From positions 310,001 through 374,000 of the forward strand of contig NZ_JCKI01000003.1 in NCBI RefSeq assembly GCF_000708265.2: DNA of 64,000 bases, read 5' to 3'. The notes beneath the pieces were generated by a model. It did not search any database. It had not been told where the DNA came from and saw only the letters and a program-made list of their open reading frames with translations. How positions within the stretch are numbered: the first letter of the stretch is position 1; every line of letters starts with the position of its first letter. This document shows, in pieces, positions 53,759-61,500 of the stretch. Position numbers and translations under genes: made by a program. The DNA comes from Pedobacter sp. R20-19 (GTDB taxonomy: Bacteria; Bacteroidota; Bacteroidia; Sphingobacteriales; Sphingobacteriaceae).

Positions 53759-54955
53759 TCAGGTATGCCCGTAGTCTAAAAGATGAATTTCTTCTTTCAT
53801 CACTTTTTTATCTTTTCCAAAAATGGAGATGATCCATTGAACTGGTTTACTGCCCGCTATGGAAAACAGCCGATTTAAGACAGCGACGCCAAATGCCGAC
53901 TGAGGATAAACCAGTTGAGGTATGCCTGGTGGGAGTTTCTGACATTTCTCCACATAGGGACGCATTTTAATCTCGTAGGCGGCAAATCCCTGCTGATACG
54001 TCTCGGCCAGGGCCAGTTCCCCAGCTAGAATATAGGCCCCGGCCATGGCCAGATCAGTACCTTTCCCAGCTATTGGGGTTGCGCAATAGGCTGCATCCCC
54101 TATAATGGCACACCTCCCCTTACTCCACTCCGGCGCTTTAACCTGACTTACCCTTTCAAAATATAAATCTGAGGAGTGATGAATTTCCTGGATCAGGCGA
54201 TCTGATTCCCAGCCACTACCACTGATGCGATCAATCAGCGCTGATTTTTGGGCTTCGAGCGACAGGCCTTTATATTGGTTCTCCTCAGCTGTGAAGGTAA
54301 TCGAGGCCCTTGCCGAGCCGTGATTATCGGGACGGATCATATAGACAATTCCCCCTTTGGCATTATTCCACCTCGCCCAGTCACTATCTGTGGATGTTCT
54401 GGCAACGGTCAGGTAAGCCGTATATAAGCCCAGATAATTAAACGATGGTTCGTCTCCAAAAAGCAGTTTACGTGTTGAAGATCCTATTCCCTCTGCTGCA
54501 ATCAGCAGGTCGAAATTTTCTGAGCGCCCACTTAAAAAATCAACTTCGAGCCCTTCAGCCGTTTGCCGTAACCCAGCTATCTGTTCATTGAAGCGGTATT
54601 CCACATTATCCTTTGTCTGATCATATAGTATCTGAACCAGGTCTCCCCGAAGAATTTCCAGTTCCTGGGTCATACTCAGCGCACTTTCCTTTGGAAATTC
54701 AGCCAGCGTATTGTTATCACCATCCACAAATCGCAACCCCGCCTCAGTGGTATTTCTTGCCCGTATGACTTCCTCGATCCCCATCTTACGTGAAATCTCT
54801 TGTGCAGGCCCCTTGACATCTAAATTTTGTCCTCCCAGTCTAAGTTCAGTTGCCCTTTCTGCCATGACAACCTGAAAGCCATAATGGTTAAGCCAATAGG
54901 CTAAGGTTGGACCGGCAATACTGGCGCCGGTAATTAATATTTTTTTGTTTTTCAT
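53759..54955 (-). CDS. FAD-dependent monooxygenase (aromatic hydroxylase/TetX-like)
   Basis: A 398-residue class A flavoprotein monooxygenase. It has the FAD-binding N-terminus KILITGASIAGPTLAYWL, the second FAD motif CAIIGDAAYCATPIAGKGTDLAMAGA, and DG-type central segments (NFDLLIAAEGIGSSTRKLLF). It hydroxylates small molecules using NAD(P)H and oxygen; members can inactivate tetracyclines or modify aromatics. The AraC gene lies 18 bp upstream on the same strand and may control it in response to a substrate. The exact substrate is unknown. Confidence 0.92.
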   Translation of the reverse strand: MKNKKILITGASIAGPTLAYWLNHYGFQVVMAERATELRLGGQNLDVKGPAQEISRKMGIEEVIRARNTTEAGLRFVDGDNNTLAEFPKESALSMTQELEILRGDLVQILYDQTKDNVEYRFNEQIAGLRQTAEGLEVDFLSGRSENFDLLIAAEGIGSSTRKLLFGDEPSFNYLGLYTAYLTVARTSTDSDWARWNNAKGGIVYMIRPDNHGSARASITFTAEENQYKGLSLEAQKSALIDRISGSGWESDRLIQEIHHSSDLYFERVSQVKAPEWSKGRCAIIGDAAYCATPIAGKGTDLAMAGAYILAGELALAETYQQGFAAYEIKMRPYVEKCQKLPPGIPQLVYPQSAFGVAVLNRLFSIAGSKPVQWIISIFGKDKKVMKEEIHLLDYGHT

Positions 54956-54973
54956 AAAATTTGTATGTGATGG

Positions 54974-55885
54974 CTAATCGAATTCGGTATCCGGGATGAG
55001 CTGATGTCTATGGTTCTTTTCCATACCGTGTTTCACCTTCCTGAACGCAGCGGGAGATTGTCCCACAACCTTGGTAAATAACCGGATAAAATACTTATGA
55101 TCGGTATATCCCAAATGGAAAGCAATCTCTTTTCCGGTTTTGCCGGTATAAAGCAATTGACGCTGGGCCTCTCCCATAATCTCCTGTTGTAAAAGGTATG
55201 TGGCAGAATACCCGGTTATTGCCTTAACGGTATCATTGAGATGGGATATGGAAATATTAAGCATTGCAGCGTAAGCCGAAGGTTTCTTGAGGCTTTTAAA
55301 ATTCAGTTTGACCATGTCTTTAAACTGCTGGACAATCTGACTGGATCTTGCGGAAGCATTTTCCATTGCCGATTCCAATGACAGGCGCATATTGGTCAGC
55401 TGATAAAACAGCGCATTGATTAATGCATGCATCATACTGAGTTGGAAAGGACCTGTCTTTTTCTGGCACGAGCCCTGAAAAATCGCTTGTAAAAGCTGAT
55501 CACAAAACAACACTTCGCCAACAGTCCGATCGAAATACAGGATCTCTTCGGAAGATTGCTCCAACACGCCCCTTGTTTTCGGATCTAAACTCTTGCCATC
55601 CACAAACATGACCCAGCCCGAGAGTTCATTTGCATGAAGGCTTTGATGAATCTGGCCGGGCTGAACAACCAGGAGGGATAAACCCACCATCTGAATCACC
55701 TGGTTTTCCACCAACATCCTCAAATCACCTGACCGCAGCAAAAACACCCCATAGCAATCATGCCGATGTGGCCGAAGGGTTTTCTCCCTATCATCATGAT
55801 CAGAAAACGAGGCAAGCATGGGCGATATCACCAGACCATGCTCGCCCGATCGCAACTCAAATAAATCTACTTTCTTTTTAACCAT
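54974..55885 (-). CDS. AraC-family transcriptional regulator
   Basis: A 303-residue regulator; start chosen at ATG 55885 (MVKKKVDLF), with 55897 as an alternative. An N-terminal cupin-like domain (RPHRHDCYGVFLLRSGDLRMLV) binds the effector, and two C-terminal helix-turn-helix motifs bind DNA: KKPSAYAAMLNISISHLNDTVKAITG and GKEIAFHLGYTDHKYFIRLFTKVVGQSPAAFRK, the AraC signature. It is immediately upstream of and co-oriented with the FAD monooxygenase gene, so it likely forms an operon with it and regulates it. Confidence 0.95.
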   Translation of the reverse strand: MVKKKVDLFELRSGEHGLVISPMLASFSDHDDREKTLRPHRHDCYGVFLLRSGDLRMLVENQVIQMVGLSLLVVQPGQIHQSLHANELSGWVMFVDGKSLDPKTRGVLEQSSEEILYFDRTVGEVLFCDQLLQAIFQGSCQKKTGPFQLSMMHALINALFYQLTNMRLSLESAMENASARSSQIVQQFKDMVKLNFKSLKKPSAYAAMLNISISHLNDTVKAITGYSATYLLQQEIMGEAQRQLLYTGKTGKEIAFHLGYTDHKYFIRLFTKVVGQSPAAFRKVKHGMEKNHRHQLIPDTEFD

Positions 55886-56824
55886 CAAAAAATGCACGAT
55901 TACAGATCAAAGGTAGCGCTATATATTGGTCCTTTTATCCGACACAAACCGGAAAATGGTGGACAATTGGCGGGGTTAGTTTCTGCATTAAATATTAGTT
56001 TATACTATTCTATTTCCAATTATTTCAACTCTAACCGGGCAGGATCAAGCCTTCCACAGCTATACCAAGGCTAAGGATACAGCAAACAAAATGATGAAAA
56101 TCATAGATAGCAAGTATCGCTGCTTTCTTGAGGACACATCAAAATCCATGAAGCGTGCTTATCTGACACCCACATCAGTAATAAAATTCATTGGCAGGAC
56201 AACACTTAAAATCGGCACTGCCTTATTCAGCATCGCCTGTTGTCTGGTATAATGATACGTGCTGAAGGCCACAACAAGAAATACAGATGTAAATAGCGGA
56301 TGGGTAAGCCATGAAGCAGGGATGCTGCCCGGAAGGTCAGTGGTCATATGAGCCGTAAAATTATCTTATTTGCTAACTATCCATTGGATGTAAGCTTATA
56401 TGAGAATCAGCTATTTCTTCTTCCAGAAAATATTCGCTCAGCATCATTTTCAACCTATCGGTATACTGCAAATGCCTGCATATGGAATGTAAAGGGATAC
56501 AGATGTGTATAAAGTCTAGAAAAGAAACTTGCCAGTGGTGATAAAGCTGATCGAAAGATCAGAATAGATAGTTTAGCCAGAAGCAGGACATCACCATAAA
56601 GTGAAATGAGGGAACACTGTTGCTAGCCAATTTAATCAATTATTTAGCTTTTCGTAACAGGATATAGAACCACAGGAAGCCTCCAAAATCAAGTGATTTT
56701 TAAAGCTTCCCTGGTACATGCTGTTAACAAACCTAAACCGGCCTGGCCTATGTTCAAACCAATGCCGCTGAGCGAAATCTTTCTACCACTTGAACTTACG
56801 CTCGCTGGTTTAGGGATATACAGA
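55886..56824. other. Gene-poor stretch of about 0.9 kb
   Basis: Little is supportable here. A 62-codon minus-strand frame at 56159-56347 has a hydrophobic start (HPLFTSVFLVVAFSTYHY) and might be a fragment of a membrane protein. No other coding, RNA or repeat feature was recognised. Confidence 0.35.
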
Positions 56825-57454
56825 TTAATTTATCCTGCTTGAAAATTCGTTGATTGGCAAACGAACTTTTGGCATCGAAGCGAGATAATCGTTTGCAGCA
56901 TCTCTATAACCGAGAGCAATAATGACCGAAGCATGAAGATTTTTCTCTGATAATCCCAATACCTTATTAAATAATTCCGGATCAAAGCCTTCCATAGGCG
57001 TAGCGTCTACTTTAAGTTCAGCAGCAGCGATTAAAGCAGTTCCTAATCCAATATAGGCCTGTTTGGCCGACCAAACCGCGTGTTGCTCGGGAGTTTGAGT
57101 CGCAAAAAAAGAAGTCACGGCATCCTTTAAAGAATTTAGGGTTGCGGCTTCCAAAGCGCGTTGCTCTTCCATCATTGCCACGTAATCTGCAATGTATTCA
57201 CTAGATATGTTTTTAAATCCTGCAAAAACAAGCAGATGGGAAGAATCCAGGATTTGGCTGTTGAAAGACCCCAGCGATAATTTTTCCCGTACTTCAGGAT
57301 TGGTTACCACAATTAGACGATAAGGCTGTATCCCGCAGGAAGAAGCACTAAGGTTGACGGATTCAATGATTTGGTCAATCTTGTTTTCACTAACCCGTTC
57401 ATCTGTGTATTTCTTAACAGCATAACGCCATTGCAAATTTTTGATCAATTCCAT
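56825..57454 (-). CDS. Nitroreductase-family NAD(P)H-dependent oxidoreductase
   Basis: An FMN-dependent nitroreductase of 209 residues, NfsB-like. I place the start at ATG 57454 (MELIKNLQWRYAVKKY); the longer frame from 57505 would cross the operator and promoter. Typical elements: the RYAVKKY FMN-phosphate binding, SSCGIQPYRLIVV, and LIAAAELKVDATPMEGFDPELFN near the C-terminus. Such enzymes reduce nitroaromatics, quinones or flavins. It is divergent from the hxlR gene with the shared operator, so it is probably induced by electrophilic or redox stress. Confidence 0.93.
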   Translation of the reverse strand: MELIKNLQWRYAVKKYTDERVSENKIDQIIESVNLSASSCGIQPYRLIVVTNPEVREKLSLGSFNSQILDSSHLLVFAGFKNISSEYIADYVAMMEEQRALEAATLNSLKDAVTSFFATQTPEQHAVWSAKQAYIGLGTALIAAAELKVDATPMEGFDPELFNKVLGLSEKNLHASVIIALGYRDAANDYLASMPKVRLPINEFSSRIN

Positions 57455-57472
57455 ATTTATATTATTATAATG

Positions 57473-57533
57473 CAAAGCTATGATTGTTATGTGTACATTT
57501 GTCACTAACTGACAAATAGTTATAGTGACAAAT
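57473..57533. promoter_or_regulatory. Operator/promoter region between nitroreductase and hxlR genes
   Basis: A perfect 11-bp inverted repeat, ATTTGTCACTA (57497-57507) and TAGTGACAAAT (57523-57533), with a third half-site CTGACAAAT (57509-57517) in between, is a typical HxlR/MarR-type operator. TAGCTTTG on the minus strand (57473-57480) and TACATTTG on the plus strand (57494-57501) fit the Bacteroidota -7 element for the two divergent genes; the second overlaps the operator. Auto-repression and repression of the nitroreductase are likely. Confidence 0.75.
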
Positions 57534-57551
57534 GGGTAACCACCTCAAAGC

Positions 57552-57929
57552 ATGGAGCGAAAATTCGAACCGATAAAGGATTGCAGTCAGAAGATACTAG
57601 CCATCAGCGATACCATGGATATTTTAAATGGGAAATGGAAAATGTCCATTATCGCTTGTTTGTGTTATAAGCCGATGCGCTATTCCGAATTGCTCAAAGA
57701 AGTCCGGGGCATTTCCGGTAAAGTGCTCAGTCGAGAATTGAAAGATCTGGAAGTCAATGAACTCATTGAGCGTATCGTATTAAGCACGGCGCCTGTTGCC
57801 GTGGAATACCGAATCACAGATTACGGTAATTCACTTAGAGATCTCACCAATACCATAGCTGACTGGGGATTGATACATAGACAGCGCATCATTTCCGGCT
57901 TAAGAGAAATAACAACTACTCAGCCATAA
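57552..57929 (+). CDS. HxlR-family winged-helix transcriptional regulator
   Basis: A 125-residue single-domain regulator. The HxlR signature is clear: a Cys near the N-terminus (KDCSQ), DILNGKWKMSIIACLCYKPMRYSELLKEVRGISGKVLSRELKDLEVNELIERIV (the winged helix), and VEYRITDYGNSL. HxlR-type proteins often sense thiol-reactive compounds through this cysteine. The divergent nitroreductase gene and shared operator indicate the regulated target. Confidence 0.95.
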   Translation: MERKFEPIKDCSQKILAISDTMDILNGKWKMSIIACLCYKPMRYSELLKEVRGISGKVLSRELKDLEVNELIERIVLSTAPVAVEYRITDYGNSLRDLTNTIADWGLIHRQRIISGLREITTTQP

Positions 57930-58096
57930 TTATGGATAATATTTGAGAACATCCACTCCTTTTTGTCCCTCCAAAATTCCCCTAAATCATAAGTACCATA
58001 AGAGCCTGGTGATCTTAAAAATGCCAGGAGTTTCATGCTGGCAGAGGGTGATCGGCATAGGATGCGAGAAAAAGCCTCCAATGCCGATCGGTATCT

Positions 58097-60022
58097 TTAC
58101 TCACCTCCCGGCTTTCTGTCAAGCAGAACAGCGATTTCCACATCTAGTTTTTTCTGAAGGACCTCACCCTCAAATCCAATGGTTCTGAACTGCATTTTTC
58201 CGTGCTGATCTAAAACAACGATGGTAGGAATTACCGTAAACCCAACTTTTTCCCCTATATTCTTATCGTTATTGAAATAAATCGGAAACTGATATTGGGG
58301 GTTCTGTTTTGCCCATTTTTTAGCATCTTCAAGTGTATTGTTAGAACCACTGTTAACCACCATAAATATGACATCCTTATTGTTGCGGTATTTCTCAAAA
58401 ACCTGATAAAAATAAGGCATTTCCTGCATACAGGGCACGCACCAGGTTGCCCAGAAATCCAGGATAACAACCTTTCCCTTCATCATGTCCTGGGAAACCG
58501 GCCGTCCTTCGAGGTCTACCAGGCCCGATAATTCCGGCCCAGGCTTATCCATCATCATTAATCTGGTTTTAGCCGTTAGCCGGGCAATTTCCAAAGCTTC
58601 CAGCTCTGCTACCCTTGATTGGAAACTGGCTTCTGAATGATTGTATTTTAAAAAATTGGTTTTTGCGCTTTTCAGTACGGCTGAATCTGTGGGATTTTTG
58701 ATCAGCAGCTTCCAGAGGATATCAAAAGCCTTCTGATTGTCACCTAGCCTTGCAAAAACTTCCGCACTGTTGATCATCCCCTCTCTTCCATCCGAAAGCT
58801 TTACCGCCCGGTCCGCCAGGAGTCTTGCGGAATCGATCCGGTGCAGTTCAATATAATTAAGCGCTTTAATAGAAAGCAGCGCGGACCTTGCTTCAGCTAC
58901 CGTCTGGTGTCTTATGCTATCGGGAACATAGGAAGGAATATAGCCGAACTCAGGAAAATACCGGATAATCCCTACCGGCCAGCTTCCGGAAATTTTTAAC
59001 GATCTCTCCGCATAGACAATAGCCTCGGATGGGGAGATTTTATATTCGGTCAGCCTGGCAGCAATATCCTTAAGTGTCTGCGGTGTGTAGGGGCTGACCT
59101 TTACGTTCAGTCTTGAAGCATGAAACAATGCCTTGGCAGAATCTTTGACCGAAGCATAATAATCAAAGAGCATTTTATGGATACTTTCAGATCCTTCTTC
59201 ACCAAGCCTGTCGCTTTTCTTTAACATCGCTTCCAGTTTTGCAATTTTAGCGATAGTATCCTGCTCTTTGGCGATAACTGCGGTACGCAGGTCTTTCGAG
59301 ATATCTGCATCGGGAAAGCGTTGCATAATTACTTTGCGCAGGGAGTCGAGCCTGCTTTTTTCACCGATCATGAGGTAGCCCATCGTAACCAGGTTCACAT
59401 TTCCCGGCAGCGTAGGATTTTCTTCAAATTTCGCTGCAATGATTTTCCTGGCCTGCTCCCTTAACTGCATTTTTTCTACGGGGCTTTTGGCCATGATCAT
59501 CCTGGTATTGAGCTGTGCTACCTTCGCTTCATAATGATCAGGGTAGTTTCTTAGTTCTTCGTCAAGGAGAAATAGCTTTCTGCCCTGAAGATCAGCAGAT
59601 TTTGGCATTTGGGCAGAAAGGCTATAAGATTCGTGTAGAAAGCTGCTTTTTACTCTTTTTGCTCCATCAAATACGCGCAACGCATAATGTTGATCTGCAG
59701 CAGGTTTCTCCACCTGCTCTCCGCTCTGAAGATAAAAAGCTGCAAAGGTTGCAAACCTGCCCGCTACAAATGATGCTGTCCATATTTTGCCCTTTTTGAC
59801 CATTGGCATTTTCCAGGGCAGGTCGTAAAAAGTAGAATAAGAAAAAACGATCGTTACCGATGTGGCATCAGGTGTTATTTTAGCATAGGCAGCTGTAGGG
59901 TCATAACTGATGGTAACGGTATCCCCTCTCCTTATTTTTTCGGGCTTGATGGTTACGCCTTGTCCCCGTGCCTGCATCACGGCAAGCACGAGGAGCATAA
60001 AACTGTATATTATCTTTTTCAT
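58097..60022 (-). CDS. TlpA-like thioredoxin-domain protein with long N-terminal region
   Basis: A 641-residue secreted protein: signal peptide (MKKIIYSFMLLVLAVMQARG), a beta-rich N-terminal region (about 25-130), a long helical repeat-like middle (about 150-490, TPR-like with LGDNQKAFDILWKLLIKNP), and a C-terminal thioredoxin/peroxiredoxin-like domain with the redox motif WCVPC (C528, C531) and VIPTIVVLDQHGK (cis-Pro). It could reduce disulfides in the periplasm. It is the last gene of the susC-susD operon (10 bp after susD). Such TlpA proteins often follow SusCD pairs in Sphingobacteriaceae. Confidence 0.9.
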   Translation of the reverse strand: MKKIIYSFMLLVLAVMQARGQGVTIKPEKIRRGDTVTISYDPTAAYAKITPDATSVTIVFSYSTFYDLPWKMPMVKKGKIWTASFVAGRFATFAAFYLQSGEQVEKPAADQHYALRVFDGAKRVKSSFLHESYSLSAQMPKSADLQGRKLFLLDEELRNYPDHYEAKVAQLNTRMIMAKSPVEKMQLREQARKIIAAKFEENPTLPGNVNLVTMGYLMIGEKSRLDSLRKVIMQRFPDADISKDLRTAVIAKEQDTIAKIAKLEAMLKKSDRLGEEGSESIHKMLFDYYASVKDSAKALFHASRLNVKVSPYTPQTLKDIAARLTEYKISPSEAIVYAERSLKISGSWPVGIIRYFPEFGYIPSYVPDSIRHQTVAEARSALLSIKALNYIELHRIDSARLLADRAVKLSDGREGMINSAEVFARLGDNQKAFDILWKLLIKNPTDSAVLKSAKTNFLKYNHSEASFQSRVAELEALEIARLTAKTRLMMMDKPGPELSGLVDLEGRPVSQDMMKGKVVILDFWATWCVPCMQEMPYFYQVFEKYRNNKDVIFMVVNSGSNNTLEDAKKWAKQNPQYQFPIYFNNDKNIGEKVGFTVIPTIVVLDQHGKMQFRTIGFEGEVLQKKLDVEIAVLLDRKPGGE

Positions 60023-60032
60023 AGGAAACTAA

Positions 60033-61484
60033 TTAATTATAACCTGGATTCTGAACCATATTTGGATTGGTACGCATAGCCTCAACCGGGATAGGGAAAA
60101 GTACAGCGGTGGGTTTCCATGACGGTTTGCTCAGTGGAAGAATATCATCTGCCCGGGATTTCAAAGGGTCTCCAGAGAGACTTTTCCATCGTTTAAGGTC
60201 GAACCAGCGGTGTCCCCATTCTGAAAACAGTTCTGCCCTTCTTTCCTGTTCAACCTGCGCCATGGCGACTGCAGGACTTGTTGCAACAGCGAGCGGTATT
60301 AATCCCGCACGGGCACGAAGTACATTCAGGTCATCTTTGGCCTCCGAAAAACTGCCCAGTCCTACCCTGGCTTCCGCGCGGATCAGGTAGGCTTCGGCAA
60401 AACGCAGTACCATCGAATATTCGCTTACTGCAGCACCTGTTGATCCAACCCTCACTTTATATTTAAAAGGATAATAGTACGTAACAACAGGGTTTGTAGC
60501 AGTGCTATAGCTCCCAACCCAGTGACTGAACCGCTTATCGCCCGCTTCGAAACCTGTTTCCAGACCGTATACCCCTTTGGTAAGCCTGTAAAGCGGAGCA
60601 GCTGTTGAAATCAGCGTATTTCCTTCCCATGTGTTTCTTCCGCCAAGGGTATTCACAACCTGAAGCTGCCAAACCGCTTCGTTTGAATTTTTCAGAAAAG
60701 CTTTGGTCATATGCGCGGGGTCATTTGGATCTGCATTTTTTAAAATTGAATATTGTGCTGTATTTGCAATGACCTCACTGGATTCAGACGCTGCCAAAGC
60801 ATTGTTCCCGGTATATAAATAGGCCCTTGACAGCAAAAGTGTAGCCGCTGTTTTATTTGGGCGTGTGCGCTCACCCGCACCAGGGTAGGCGGCTACTAGT
60901 AAATTTTTTGCCTCTTTTAAATCCTGGATAACCGCGGCATAAACTTCAGCCTTGGGGCTTCTCGCTTTACTGCTATTATTCAATACATCAGTATTGAGGA
61001 TAAGCGGTACATCACCAAAGAAATTTACCAGATAGAAATGGCAGAAGGCACGCATAAACCTGGCCTCACCCAGTAACTGGTTTTTAACTGCTGGTGTAAG
61101 CGTATTGGAGGCCGTAACGCCTTCTATAACGGCGTTGGACCGATAAATAAAATTATAGGGCGATGACCACATCAACCCGACATAATTATTTCCGGAAGTC
61201 AAGGCATTGTTCTTGAACTCGTCAAAATTGGCCAGCACCGGAGCATATATAAACTCATCTGCGGCCATGGCGCAGGTAAAGCTGGTGAGCACATTGGCAA
61301 ACTGGTAATTAGCGGCATTCATATCGCTGTAAATACCCACCATGGCGGCAGTCGCGGTAGCATCACTGGTAAAAACAGTTCCCGTAGCCAACTGATCTTT
61401 CGGATCTTCGATTTCTACATATTTTTTACAAGACAGACCTGTACTGATCAAGGCAAGAGATAATATATAATAGATAATTTTCAT
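60033..61484 (-). CDS. SusD/RagB-family nutrient-binding lipoprotein
   Basis: A 483-residue outer-membrane lipoprotein with a lipobox (STGLSCKKY). SusD features: FIYRSNAVIEGV, LLGEARFMRAFCHFYLVNFFGDVPLIL, MVLRFAEAYLIRAEARVGLG, and the C-terminal MVQNPGYN. It pairs with the SusC upstream (16 bp) on the same strand and partners its barrel in binding a glycan or peptide. The ligand is unknown. Confidence 0.95.
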   Translation of the reverse strand: MKIIYYILSLALISTGLSCKKYVEIEDPKDQLATGTVFTSDATATAAMVGIYSDMNAANYQFANVLTSFTCAMAADEFIYAPVLANFDEFKNNALTSGNNYVGLMWSSPYNFIYRSNAVIEGVTASNTLTPAVKNQLLGEARFMRAFCHFYLVNFFGDVPLILNTDVLNNSSKARSPKAEVYAAVIQDLKEAKNLLVAAYPGAGERTRPNKTAATLLLSRAYLYTGNNALAASESSEVIANTAQYSILKNADPNDPAHMTKAFLKNSNEAVWQLQVVNTLGGRNTWEGNTLISTAAPLYRLTKGVYGLETGFEAGDKRFSHWVGSYSTATNPVVTYYYPFKYKVRVGSTGAAVSEYSMVLRFAEAYLIRAEARVGLGSFSEAKDDLNVLRARAGLIPLAVATSPAVAMAQVEQERRAELFSEWGHRWFDLKRWKSLSGDPLKSRADDILPLSKPSWKPTAVLFPIPVEAMRTNPNMVQNPGYN

Positions 61485-61500
61485 CGGAATTAATTTTAAG

